A DNA stretch of 64,000 nucleotides from Pegoplata infirma (lineage: Eukaryota; Arthropoda; Insecta; Diptera; Anthomyiidae), in NCBI GenBank assembly GCA_963921195.1, contig OY992537.1, forward strand, positions 146,950,275 to 147,014,274, given 5' to 3'. The notes under the pieces are model-generated. The model made no database searches. It saw only the letters and a list, made by a program, of their open reading frames with translations, and was not told the DNA's origin. Made by a program: the position numbers and the translations under genes. This document shows positions 44,603 through 55,610 of the stretch, piece after piece. The number at the start of each line of letters is the position of its first letter. The first letter of the stretch is position 1.

Positions 44603-46048
44603 TTAATTATTGTATTCTAATATTAGTGATTTGCGGTAAGTCAAAGCATTAATAATGTATTGGGTAACTAAGTCCCAATTATTTTCGCCATTTAAAATAT
44701 TTATTAATTCGTTTTCTGATATTATTATTTTTCGAAACCATTTTTGTCTGAAGCTATTTAAAACAGGGCATCTACCAATAAAGTGCTGAATGTTTTCAAT
44801 TTCCTTTGTATTACACAGAGAGCATTGTTTTTCGTTTCTTCTTGAAAAGTAGGAGCCATTTAGATCTATTAAGTCACATCGTGCTTTAAAAATCCACGAT
44901 ATTTTTGATTGACTATTATTATCATGAAAATATAAATACGATACCGAAGGACTTAGTAGTTTATAGAACGATCCTGTTTGTTGTTGTCTGGAAATTCGGT
45001 TTTGTACGTTTTTATTTCGAATTGCTTCAATCAGTAAATAGTGTTTCTCATTCCATTCTTCTAGGGTTATGTTTGCAGACCATTGTATATCATACACACT
45101 ACCCAAGTTGTTCAAAACTTCTACCCAGGACGCACTATTAGCTAAAGCTAATAAACTAAGTTTATGTGGCAGTCGAGAATCAGAATATTCAAAAAGTGTA
45201 CGTGCGATGTATTGTAAATGCAGATTTAGGGTAAAAAGGTGTAAATCATCCATTCCGGAATCAATTAAAAGTGAATAATTTGGTGTAAATTTTGGTAATT
45301 CCATAATACGTTTCAAGAAATACCTTTGTAGATTATCAACTTCTTTGAAATATGAGTGCCCCCATACTTGTGCACCATACGATTGTATAGACCTACACAC
45401 TGCATTAAAAAGATGGTTTTTCGATCGAAAAGATATATCGTTTTTATTTAAAAAACTACTCCACGTTGAGTTGATACAATTTTTTGCGGCTTTGTTTCTA
45501 TTCTCCACATGTTTTGTAATGACACATTTTGGAGTAAAAATCATACCAAGGTAGCAGTATTCTGAAACATTTTCTATTTCTATCCCATTAAAGTACCATT
45601 TTTCATCATTCGCTTTCCTTCCACCATTTCTAAATACCATTGTCTTTGATTTCAATAAATTTACTTCTAGATTCCATTGATTACAGTAAATTTCTAGATT
45701 TTGTATCATCTCTTGCAGTACCTTAACCTCATCTGCTATTAAAACGATATCGTCAGCATATAAAAGTAGATGTATATTCATATTACCAATTTGTACACCA
45801 CCACCAAGGTGTTCGTGAAGATCATTTATGTATAGCGAGAAGAGCAAAGGGGATAACAAGCATCCTTGTTTGACACTCGAAGGGGTCTCAAAACTATCTG
45901 ACAGCTCAGTTCCATTCCAGACTGTACAATGTGTGTTTTTATACAATGCTTCAATAAAATTTACCATTTTCGTTGATATACCAATTGCGTGGAGTTTATA
46001 AAATAACAAATTTCTTGCAACTTTATCAAACGCCGCTTTAAAATCCAC
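44603..46048 (-). pseudogene. LINE ORF2, reverse transcriptase and C-terminal part
   Basis: A 481-codon open stretch covers most of the RT fingers/palm and the C-terminal region. Visible blocks: DFKAAFDKVARN (motif A, with the catalytic Asp), KQGCLLSPLLFSLYINDL (motif B), LLLYADDIVLIAD (motif C, YADD), NLLKSKTMVF, then a thumb-like region. A CX2CX8HX4C cluster (CSLC...H...C) near residue 415 is the usual LINE C-terminal zinc finger. The N-terminal RT blocks lie in other frames upstream (46049-46500), so the protein is broken. The Met at 46048 is only the first after a frame break. Confidence 0.88.
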
Positions 46049-46500
46049 GAAAAATGCATAAATTTTTTTTTTGGTTCTTGTAATTTAAGGTTCACAATAG
46101 TTGTTAAGTTATAAATGTTATCCACCGTGCTATAGTTTTTTCTGAACCCCGCTTGGAATTCCGAGAGTATATTGTGATCAGAGACTCACTCGTACAATCT
46201 TTCTGCAATAATTCCCGTCATAATTTTGGCAATGGTGTTCATAAAGGAAATTCCCCTATAGTTACTCGGCTCACTTTTATCACCCTTTTTAAAAATCGGA
46301 AATATTACACTTGTTATGAAAGCTTGATCTATCTGTGTATTATTAAACAAATTATTATAGGCTTTAGCCAGTTCCACGATCAACTCATTCGGTGCATTTT
46401 TAAAAAATTCATATGGTATTCTGTCATTTCCAGGAGCTTTGTTAAGTTTAGCCTTATTAAGTGTTTGGTATATTTCAGCAGTTGTTATATTACAATCTAA
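46049..46500 (-). pseudogene. LINE ORF2, N-terminal RT blocks with frame breaks
   Basis: A shifted frame (46383-46186) reads FPIFKKGDKSEPSNYRGIS, the RT motif 1/2 region, in line between the endonuclease and motif A. At least two frame changes separate the endonuclease, this block and the downstream RT, so ORF2 is inactive as it stands. Confidence 0.8.
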
Positions 46501-47835
46501 AAAGCTATAAGTTTTATATGGTGGTGCATAGTGTATATCGTTAGAAGTGGATTTAGCAGTTCCATAAAATACGATCTAAAATCTGATGACAGTATATTTG
46601 AAATCTCTAAAGAATTTTGGTTTCTTATTTCGTTTGCAATTTTCCACCAAGATTTACTATCATTTACCTGGTAAAGCCTTCCCTCTAGCTCTTTATAATA
46701 TTCATCTTTTCTTGCTATACACGTCATTTTAAAATTTTGATTTGCCTTTAAATACTTATTTTTTGTTTCTGGTTCACCATTTTGTTTGTATTCTTTTAAA
46801 AGATCGAATGATAGCTTTCTGGCTCTATAACATTTCCAGTTAAACCAATTATTTTTTGCAGTGAATACGGGATTACTCGAAACATTTTGTTTTGTAGATT
46901 TACGTATTATGTCTATAAAATCGTTCATTTCGAGTACATCTTTTTGCTCTTTTGTTTTGCCTAGATTTTTTAACACATTTTGAGTAAACTGTTCAGATAG
47001 GTGATCTCTCCACTGCAGTTTTGGTAATAGTTGTTGCTTTTTTTGACTTGTTTGTACGTTAATTTTTAAGTTTACACAAACTGGCATATGGTCAGACCGT
47101 ATTTCATCACCTACTGTAAAGGATTCTACAAGTCCAATCAGATCCTGCGAAACTGTGCATATGTCGTTAACCGACTGCCCAACGGCACTTATATATGTTA
47201 AATTGCCAACCTCATCCCCTTTAGTAACACCATTTAATACTATTAAATTATAGTCCTCACAAAATTCTAATAATTTTTTACCTTTACAGTTTACCTCCAA
47301 ATCTTTAGATTGTTTTCCACCAGAATATGCATGGAAGGCACTTAAACATCTTTCATCAAACAGTTGTTGAACTTGACCAATACGTACATTTAAATCGCCA
47401 ATGATTATTGCATTTGTAGGGCTATAATCGATAAAATGTTGTTCTACCACACCAAAATCGATATCCCACACTGATCCTCTAATATATAATGGAAATATTA
47501 CAATTTCCGACTCATTTATAACTACCCTTATTACATCCATACCATTTTGAGTAGCGTAGGAACGCTTAATTTGTGATGTGTTTAAGTTTTTATTTATACC
47601 AAACATGCACCCTCCGATTGCTCTCCCAAATCTACTTGTTCGAGTTGCTGGCTTCCAAAAAGTAATTAAATTTTTAAAATATTTTTCAAACTGTTTAGTT
47701 TTTTCTTCACTTACATGTGTTTCGATTAAAATGACAATATCAAACGAATTTATGTAATTAAAAAAAATCATTGTATAATATCTTATTTTCTAACCCATTT
47801 ATATTAAAAGAAAGTATTTTAATATATTTTAAATC
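46497..47835 (-). pseudogene. LINE ORF2, APE-type endonuclease domain
   Basis: This part nicks target DNA in intact elements. From about 47835 the frame reads ILSFNINGL (N-terminal APE motif), then LIETHV (catalytic Glu), IIIGDLNVR (Asp/Asn pair), NDICTVS and RSDHMPV (Asp-His), so the APE residues are all present. A long linker with Lys-rich sequence follows, up to the frame break near 46497. The frame between 47772 and 47835 precedes the first Met at 47771, so that Met is internal to the domain and not the true start. Confidence 0.85.
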
Positions 47836-47879
47836 ATTTGTTTTTTCTACATTACCAATGCTTTGCCTACCGATTTTTA

Positions 47880-48111
47880 TTAATTTTTTGAGATATATTT
47901 TTTTAATAAACTATCATACGAGATATCAATTTTAGAAACTGCATCGCCATATAATTCGTTGAGAAATTTTTCTCCACTTTCTTCACCGGCAATTAAAATT
48001 TTTTCCTTGTTCCAAAAGAGCCATTCATCTTCAATTCTGATTTTATCATTTCGCACCAATATACGTTTCTCTTTATTAACTGCTGTGATCTCTTTTTTGA
48101 GTTGTAACATA
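47880..48111 (-). pseudogene. LINE ORF1, C-terminal exon-like piece
   Basis: The frame reads a basic C-terminal domain ending at a stop at 47880. It is cut at 48111 by the hAT MITE and continues at 48718-48811. The part upstream of 48104 in the MITE is not LINE sequence. Confidence 0.75.
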
Positions 48112-48709
48112 CAGTGTTGCCAGTTTAGGGGTTTTGTCCCCAAATAGGGGATTTTTTTTGGAAATTGGGGATGAAAAATTTGATTTGGGGATCTGGGGAT
48201 TTCATGGGGACGACGTGGACATTAAAGCATCCAAAAAAACTGCAAACGTAAGAATTATGTGAGATTTATAAAGAAAAAAATAAATTTTTGTATGGTGTCT
48301 ATCAAAACCTGGATCGTAGTGGTATCATGTCATTATGCTTTTCTTTTTCTTTAAACCAAATTGTAGATTTTCATACATTTTCTAAAGTAAATCCTTTAAA
48401 TCTATTATGGAAAACTTACAAAATTCATTAGTTTTTTCTGTAAAAAAAGTCATGATGTGCTAATCGCTCAACACGAAAAATACACTAACAATTTTTAGCC
48501 AAGTTTCTGTGTAAAATACAACCCACCAAGTGTTTGTGCGTAAGTTAACCAAGTTTTTGTTCTGAAAATTGGCTAAATTACTCAAAAGCACTTGATGGGT
48601 TGCAAGTTTTTTTTCGTGTAGTAAATTTTGAGAAATTTTTTTTTGGGGATTTTTGGGGATGAGAAATTTTAAGTTGGGGATGGCATCCAAAAAAAAACTG
48701 GCGACCCTG
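48112..48709. mobile_element. hAT MITE in LINE ORF1
   Basis: The 598-bp element begins CAGTGTTGCCAGTTTAGGGG and ends AAAACTGGCGACCCTG, flanked by perfect 8-bp duplications GTAACATA (48104-48111, 48710-48717). GGGGAT words crowd both ends. It is a deletion derivative of the longer element at 20310-26545. Removing it with one duplication restores the ORF1 frame. Confidence 0.92.
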
Positions 48710-48717
48710 GTAACATA

Positions 48718-48811
48718 ACTTTTTTGGATTGTTGCCTCTCAAAGTTCAGTTGTTGTTCTATGAATATAGTTGTACCGGCCAAATTTTTCGTATGCTTTAA
48801 AATTTCATATA
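48718..48811 (-). pseudogene. LINE ORF1, middle piece between two insertions
   Basis: The frame contains NLAGTTIFIEQQL, a phrase resembling the conserved ORF1 block (GTNIFI..DL) of CR1/L2-type elements. It is bounded by the hAT MITE and by the TA of the Tc1 element. Confidence 0.7.
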
Positions 48812-48984
48812 CAGTGTATCACAAAAGTATTTTGCCTATGCAAAATATAATGAAATTTAATAAAAAAACGCTATAAAAAATATTTATTTTTAAAAATAAA
48901 TATATGTTTTATTAAATATTAAATAAGGGAACATTAAACTTTAATTCTGCATCTTTAAACACTTAATTTTAATTTTTTACGCAT

Positions 48985-49627
48985 GAGATTTTAAAGAAAA
49001 TATCAAATTATCACTCATATTTCAGCTCACAAAAGTATTTTGCTTTTTTAATTTTACTATATAATTTTTTCAATTTATTAAAAAATTAACAATTTTAATA
49101 TTTTGAATGGTATTTATTGTTAGCCAGAACTAATTCCAGATGTCTAGGCATTGATTCCCATAAATTCAAAAAATTTTAAATAGGTATTTTGTACCATTCT
49201 GCTTCTGGTGCTTGTATTAAAGTAGTTTTAATTGAAATGTTGCGTTACATGATTTTTCCGCCGAAATAAGCCCAAAGATTTTCGAAAGGATTCATGTCGG
49301 GACTTTGTGGTGGTGTTGCCGGATGTTTGGCGTTGTATAAAAACCACTTTTTAACGTCAAAAGCTGTGTGTTTTGACTCATTATCACGTTTGAAGTAAAA
49401 CCCTTTTTGCTATAGCCCCATTTGGTCAGCACTGGCATGTTAATTTTTCCTCAAAATGGATAAATCTCTATATGACTATCCACAGTTTCATTAATAAACA
49501 CTAACTGGCCCATTTCAAGGCCGACATAAAGTCTTAAAAGACCAGAGAACCACCACCATGTTTTACCGTTGATTTTATATTTTTTATATTTAAGGATTTA
49601 CTTAGCTTTCTCAAGACCATACGTCGT
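48985..49627 (-). pseudogene. Tc1-type transposase 3' half (left arm, mirror copy)
   Basis: Read on the minus strand, this arm repeats the right-arm transposase fragment from the RRMVLRK block to the C-terminus with very few differences, and stops where the two arms cease to pair, about 70 bp from the right-arm start. Confidence 0.78.
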
Positions 49628-49664
49628 CCATCTGACCCAATAAAGTTTTGAAAAACTCAAATGA

Positions 49665-50225
49665 GCAGTGACGAAACCAAATTCAAAATTTTTGGGTGTG
49701 ATGAACGACGTATGGTCTTGCGAAAGCCAAATAAATCCTTAAATATAAAAAATATAAAATCAACGGTAAAACATGGTGGTTGTTCTCTGGTCTTTTAAGA
49801 CTTTATGTCGGCCTTGAAATGGGCCAGTTAGTGTTTATTAATGAAACTGTGGATAGTCATATAGAGATTTATCCATTTTGAGGAAAAATTAACATGCCAG
49901 TGCTGACCAAATGGGGCTATAGCAAAAAGGGTTTTACTTCAAACGTGATAATGAGTCAAAACACACAGCTTTTGACGTTAAAAAGTGGTTTTTATACAAC
50001 GCCAAACATCCGGCAACACCACCACAAAGTCCCGACATGAATCCTTTCGAAAATCTTTGGGCTTATTTCGGCGGAAAAATCATGTAACGCAACATTTCAA
50101 TTAAAACTACTTTAATACAAGCACCAGAAGTAGAATGGTACAAAATACCTATTTAAAATTTTTTGAATTTAGTGGAATCAATGCCTAGACATCTGGAATT
50201 AGTTCTGGCTAACAATAAATACCAT
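49665..50225 (+). pseudogene. Tc1-type transposase 3' half (right arm)
   Basis: The plus strand reads SDETKFKIFG, DERRMVLRKPN, STVKHGG, SPDMNPFENLW and GGKIM, the order of blocks in the catalytic half of Tc1 (DD34E) transposases. Stops and frame changes occur (for example near 49796 and 49945). The N-terminal DNA-binding half is absent. Inactive. Confidence 0.8.
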
Positions 50226-50441
50226 TCAAAATATTAAAATTGTTAATTTTTTAATAAATTGAAAAAATTATATAGTAAAATTAAAAAAGCAAAATACTTT
50301 TGTGAGCTGAAATATGAGTGATAATTTGATATTTTCTTTAAAATCTCATGCATGTAAAATTAAAATTAAGTGTTTAAAGATACAGAATTAAAGTTTAATC
50401 TTCCCTTATTTAATCCCTATTAATATTATAAATCTGATTGT

Positions 50442-50490
50442 TGGTTTGTCTGTCTGTCTGTCTGTCTTTCTGTCTGTCTGTCTGTCTGTT
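50442..50490. repeat. TCTG/GTCT microsatellite
   Basis: About ten consecutive tetranucleotide units near the Helitron 5' end, a placement common in insect Helitrons. Confidence 0.9.
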
Positions 50491-51319
50491 CCGCAATAAG
50501 TACAGAACGGCTTAACCGATTTTCATGAAATTTTCACCACAGATAAAACTAACCGAGGCGGGAACTATAGGCCATAAGCGAACGCGATCGGACAAAGGGG
50601 CGTAAAATGCCACGCCCCTTTGTACCATGCTAAAGCTATATCTGCCTGTCAGACAATAACGGAAAAACGGCTGAACCGATTTTCATGAAATTTTCACCAC
50701 AGATAGTACTAACCAAAGCGGTAACAATAGGCCATAAGCGACCGCGATCGGAAAAAGGGGCGTAAAATGCCACGCCCCTTTTTACCATGCTAAAGCTATA
50801 TCTGCCTGTCCGGCAATAACGGAACAACGGCTGAACCGATTTTAATGGAATTTTCACCACAGATAGTACTAACCGAGGCGGGAACTATAGGCCATAAGCG
50901 ACCGCGATCGGACAAAGGGGCGTAAAATGCCACGCCCCTTTGTACCATGCTAAAGCTATATCAGCCTGTCTGACAATAACGGAAAAACGGCTGAACCGAT
51001 TTTCATGAAATTTTCACCACGGATAGTACTAACCGAGGCGGGAACTATAGGCCATATAGCGACCGCGATCGGAAAAAGGGGCGTAAAATGCCACGCCCCT
51101 TTGTACCATGCTAAAGCTATATCTGCCTGTCCTGCAATAACGGAAAAACGGCTGAACCGTTTTTTATGAAATTTTCACCACAGATAATACAAACCGAGGC
51201 GGGAACTATAGGTCAGAAAAAGCCGCGATCGGAAAAATGGGCGTAAAATGCCACGCCCCTTTGTACCAATCAGAAACTATGTCTGCCTGTTCCGCAATCA
51301 CTGAAAAGTGATTTAACCG
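50491..51319. repeat. ~160-bp repeats in the Helitron, left block
   Basis: Units contain ACGGCTGAACCGATTTTCAT, ATTTTCACCACAGATAGTAC, CGTAAAATGCCACGCCCCTT and CTAAAGCTATATCTGCCTGT. The CCACGCCCC word recurs at 50610, 50770, 50930, 51091 and 51251. The block is cut by the LTR element at ACCG (51316-51319). Confidence 0.92.
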
Positions 51320-53467
51320 TGTGAAGGCTCCTATTTTTTCTTATCCTCGCAGGAAAATTATAAAAATTTTTGTAATGGTTTCCTTCCAGTTATTTACAAA
51401 TTTGATTGGATATTTAAAAAAATAACGGCCTTGATTCAAAAATTTACATACTACATTTTTCTATATACAACCATGTACATAATAAACTACGATGGCTAAT
51501 TTTCACCACACCTCTTTTTACTTATGTACTTATACTCAATTGTCAACTCCCTCATTTCCGTTATTAATCTTGATCAGTAAAGTTGATGCTAATCTAAGTG
51601 TGTAATAAAACTAAAGAAATTATAAAAATTTACAACGTGGTTTACTAAACATTAGTTAAATCAGCGTAAACTTTAGCCGATTAAATCCGTGTCTATTTTT
51701 CAAAATAGCAGAGGTAATTATAGCATGGGTGAAAATAATCATAGGTAGTAATTGATTCCAGTTTAATTTTTGACAAAAATAGGTTTTTGAAATAAAATTA
51801 TCGCAGTTGTTGCATTTCACGTGTTGGGATAAATTTGCAAAGTAGAGGATCCATTCGAGTAACTACATCATTACCCTCTTGGTAAAAGCGGAATATCAAT
51901 ACCAACTGGTGGCAGCAGTTGGTGAAATTCCGAGAGGAACGCTCCAGTGGAATTCCGTGACATACATACGTTCCGTAACATACATGTGCGATAAAGGGTT
52001 CCCCCCGCAACAACTTAAAGTGTCCGGATTTTTTTTATCAAACAAAAGTTTAAGCGGCTCGAGTTAATTAAAATTCCAATTAGTGAATTCTATTTAATGG
52101 CGGTGCCATATCAATGAAAGTTACACCGACCACCTTTACTATTGTCTATCGTGGTCAGATATCAAATTCTCATCATTATATTTTATACGACATCATCAAT
52201 CAATTAAATTTAAATATTATTAGGAAGTTGGTTTAAATCCGTTTGTAAAGTGGCACATGGTACATTTTGGTTCACCAACTAATAATACCTATTTTGTACT
52301 ATAGGGCTTTATGTGGGAGATAAAAAGAATTAAAGCATAAGCAACAAATTCATTTACTTGAAGGAGCAACAACAAAAATTACATTTTAATTATTACAGCA
52401 TTACGTCGTTAGGATCATCAATGTTAGCGCTAGCATCGAGGGATACTCATTTTGTAAGTAACGAATGAAACTAAAACAATTATTACATTAGAAAAAAAAA
52501 AAAACATTTTTTTTGTCGCTCATTCCACGTAAACAAAAGAAAAAATCATAAAATATAAATCCCTGCATTCGGCACTGTAACTTAATTACAACAGTATTTA
52601 AAATACATTTTTCCCACTATAAGTGAATCAAATTTCTAAATTTATATTAAAATTCTACATGTCCTTATCTAATGCTAATTATATTTAAGCAAAACTCCAT
52701 TTTTTATTATTTTGCCAAATTTTTGTTGTTGTGATCATATGATCATTTTTACATAAACATATTTACATAAACATAAATATGCTATTTTTGATTGGTTAAA
52801 GAAATTTTATGTAAAATTATCTTTTATTATTTACATTATCTTCTATTCTTTCTAACCAACATAAATCACTATATTGTAGTAATAATACCAACTTAATAGT
52901 GTAGGGTATGTATATATACCAAAACAATTGGTTCAATTTCAGTTGTTCCTATTTAGTTAAGTTTGTTATGAATTATTTTTGAACAGTAATTTTTTTAAGA
53001 AAATATGGATAACTAAAATAAATAAATAACATGTGAATAAGAAGTTGATGGGCTAAAATTTCTTTATGGAGGGCAAGGAGATTCATTAAAGTGTATTCCT
53101 GCATGGTTGGGTATGGGAGAGTATACGAGACAATAACAACGCGTCTCACCCCCCAAACTTCTTTTCTTCTCACTTAATATTTTTTCTGTGTAATTTTTTT
53201 TTATTATTTCGGTAACATCAAAAATAAATATTCAATATTAAATTAGTAGTCATTATGACGTTGATCTAGCTATAGTCAGAGAATTTAACCCTTTTTGTCC
53301 CTTAAAATAAATTATTTTTTTTATAAGTGCATGAAATTATTAATTTTGTTGTACACTCTTGATTGTTAATTTTGGCCGGCAAGATCCCACCCTACAAAGC
53401 GACGAGCTATGACCAGGTAACCAGCTAGCATGCACTATTGCTTGCCAACTTCAAGAGGTCTATTACA
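51320..53467 (+). repeat. 5' LTR
   Basis: 2148 bp, from TGTGAAGGCTCC to GGTCTATTACA. It contains an AT-rich body and a CACCCCCCAAAC tract near 53145. Both short open frames here recur in the 3' LTR and are not genes. Transcription start and poly-A site cannot be fixed by eye. Confidence 0.95.
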
Positions 53468-53473
53468 ATAAAA

Positions 53474-53491
53474 TGGCTCCCAACGTGGGGC
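53474..53491 (+). promoter_or_regulatory. Primer binding site (tRNA-Lys type)
   Basis: TGGCTCCCAACGTGGGGC starts 6 nt after the LTR. It differs by one base from the complement of the 3' end of insect tRNA-Lys (TGGCGCCCAACGTGGGGC, from memory). Confidence 0.88.
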
Positions 53492-54029
53492 ACCTAAGGG
53501 TTAATATTTATTAAAAAAAAAAAAAAAAATAGATTCAATAGTGGTGATTTCTCTTGTTTTAATAGGAATTAGTTTTTTAGAGATAAAGTCTCTAACTAAC
53601 CTGTAAACATAAATTTCACAAAACTGGTTTCATATTATTTGAATTCGGAATAAGCAACTGATTAAAATTAAAAATCAATTTCTTACCAATTTAATAATGA
53701 TACCATTTCAATGCTCGTAAACATATTACATTAAATAGCGTAGGGTGCACAATAATGAATAATTGTTTACCGGCACAACAGTTTTGTTTTTTTTTATATT
53801 TTTTTTAAGTGTTAAGAAGAGAGTTTGTAAAATTTTTTTTTATGCATTTGTATAAACTGTATAAATACTTTTTTTATATTTTTTAGCCGTCACTTCGTTT
53901 CACATGTGATTAAAATACAGTTTAAATATCGTACAGACAATTTTAAATCTTTATTTGAGATTTTGTTCTTTAAATATTTTTTTTATAAAATATTTTTTTT
54001 TGAATATTAATTAAAAAAAAAATAATAAG
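53492..54029 (+). other. Retrotransposon leader, AT-rich
   Basis: Between primer site and gag; contains A15- and T-rich runs and no credible ORF. A packaging signal may lie here but is not identifiable. Confidence 0.6.
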
Positions 54030-55610
54030 ATGTCATTAGTGCATAGTAACGAAGATTTAAGTCGACCTTTACTAAGTAATAACATTTGTTCTATTTGCAA
54101 CGAAAATATCGTTTCTGAAAGTTTTTGTTTGACTCCGTGCAGTCATAGTTTTCATTTCAACTGCATTACGACTTGGTTAGAGGCTAACAAAACTTGTCCA
54201 CTCTGCAGAAAACATATAGACGTTAAATTATTAAAAAGGCCCGTTAGACAAGTTAACAATGATAATAGTGAGGCTAGAGGAGCAATTCCTAAATTGTCTG
54301 CCCCAAGCATGAATACCCGATCAAAGACAGCTGTTCTTGACTGGAATATTCCGGAGACAGTTTTATCCCCAAACGCAGATCGTCGTCAAAGCGGAAGTGC
54401 TTCTAATGCGGATCATATGCCTCAAAGTGTTAGTGATAAACAAGTGAGGAATGTAGTTGACGAAGCCCTTAACGAATTTCAGAGAAAAAATAATAGAGAA
54501 ATGCGTAGGCTTATCGAAGAATCCTTAGAAGTTGCTCTGCGTAACTTAAACACAGGAAATTCCAGTAGAAATAATCGTGAGAGGGCGAACCACTTAGTAG
54601 ATTTAGCAGATTTAGAATTACCCAATAGAACACGTCGTGCAACATCACACACAAATAGTGATACTGACGATCGGGAATATGACCATAGTAATATTTATCC
54701 CGACCAAAATTTGCGTCGAAATCGCAACGCTAATAGACTGACTCCCAAACAGGTTACTAAAATTATTTTAGATTGGAAATTTACCTTTGACGGTTCGTCT
54801 GATTCTATTTCGGTTAAAGAATTCGTATATAGGGTCAATTGGTTAACCCGAACTACACTTCGTGGTGATTTTGTATCTTTGTGCCAAAGCGTCCATGTTC
54901 TTTTTGAGGGCAGAGCTAAAAGATGGTTTTGGCGTTATCACCGCTCGGTAGACATATTAGACTGGATAGAAATTTGTGATGAAATGAAACGCTATTTTAA
55001 GAAATTTAAAAGCGATCATCAGATAAAAGAGTCCATTCGTAGAAGAAAACCACGAAATAACGAATCTTTCGATAAATACCTGGACGAAATAATGACAATT
55101 TCCGACACCCTTGAGTCATCATTAACGGAACGTGAGTTGGTTGAAATCCTAATAGATAATCTACCTATTGAGTACAGATCTGAATTTTTACATTTGGATA
55201 TAGACTCTATAGATGAATTAAGGTTCCGCTGTAGTAAACAAGAAGATTTCCTTTCAGAAACTCAGCCTAGTACACGAAATAGTCGACCAAATTTTCAGCC
55301 TAGACGGCAAATATCTGCTTTAGAGACCGAAAGCTTAGAAGATAATGTCCAAGAAGATCCACAAGTAGCAGCAATTTGTAACCAAGATAATAATGGGAAC
55401 AAATGCTGGAACTGCGATCTTGAAGGCCATGTGTTCAAATCATGCAAAAAGAAACAACGTGTATTTTGTTACGGGTGCGGTTTAGTAGGGTTTTATTTGC
55501 CGGACTGTCCGAACTGTAATGGGCAGGAAAACTACAAAAGGGACACATTGAACACCAAAATGTGTTCCAATCCCAACCAGTTGGTTTCGAAACGGCCCAA
55601 CCAAAAATAA
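54030..55610 (+). CDS. gag: Gag polyprotein with N-terminal RING-H2 finger
   Basis: This 526-residue protein should form the particle and bind RNA. Residues 20-59 are a complete RING-H2: C20, C23, C37, H39, H42, C45, C56, C59, with I22, W49 and P57 at the positions RING ligases use to contact E2 enzymes. Residues about 145-185 are charged and helical (possible coiled coil). About 245-410 match the Retrotrans_gag/capsid pattern (GRAKRWF, then SFDKYLDEI and NLPIEYRSEF). C459-X2-C462-X4-H467-X4-C472 is a canonical zinc knuckle. A second cluster, C480-C483-C493-C496, lacks His and looks like a C4 ribbon. The ATG at 54030 follows an A-rich leader and precedes the RING, so the RING is in the same frame as capsid with no stop between. 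The 3' end overlaps pol. Confidence 0.95.
   Translation: MSLVHSNEDLSRPLLSNNICSICNENIVSESFCLTPCSHSFHFNCITTWLEANKTCPLCRKHIDVKLLKRPVRQVNNDNSEARGAIPKLSAPSMNTRSKTAVLDWNIPETVLSPNADRRQSGSASNADHMPQSVSDKQVRNVVDEALNEFQRKNNREMRRLIEESLEVALRNLNTGNSSRNNRERANHLVDLADLELPNRTRRATSHTNSDTDDREYDHSNIYPDQNLRRNRNANRLTPKQVTKIILDWKFTFDGSSDSISVKEFVYRVNWLTRTTLRGDFVSLCQSVHVLFEGRAKRWFWRYHRSVDILDWIEICDEMKRYFKKFKSDHQIKESIRRRKPRNNESFDKYLDEIMTISDTLESSLTERELVEILIDNLPIEYRSEFLHLDIDSIDELRFRCSKQEDFLSETQPSTRNSRPNFQPRRQISALETESLEDNVQEDPQVAAICNQDNNGNKCWNCDLEGHVFKSCKKKQRVFCYGCGLVGFYLPDCPNCNGQENYKRDTLNTKMCSNPNQLVSKRPNQK
55520..55610 (+). promoter_or_regulatory. gag-pol overlap, presumed -1 frameshift window
   Basis: The pol frame is open from 55520 (after TAA at 55517) and gag stops at 55608-55610, so ribosomes must move to -1 within 91 nt. 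No canonical X-XXY-YYZ heptamer is present; G GAA AAC at 55526 and C AAA AGG at 55535 are the nearest A-rich candidates. Confidence 0.7.

Noticed and set aside
44905..45554. Plus-strand frames of 69-78 codons
   Set aside because: Antisense shadows of the LINE reverse transcriptase.
50491..51319. Regular repeats considered as a CRISPR-like array
   Set aside because: Units are contiguous with no unique spacers, and the context is an insect Helitron.
51798..52067. Overlapping 71- and 62-codon open frames on both strands, repeated at 59382-59651
   Set aside because: They lie inside the two LTRs, have no recognisable product and no partner in the solo LTR; chance frames duplicated with the LTR.
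52973..53173. 66-codon minus-strand frame in the LTR (also 60558-60758)
   Set aside because: LTR sequence; a partly similar frame in the decayed solo LTR (6951-7169) reflects nucleotide homology and not a conserved protein.
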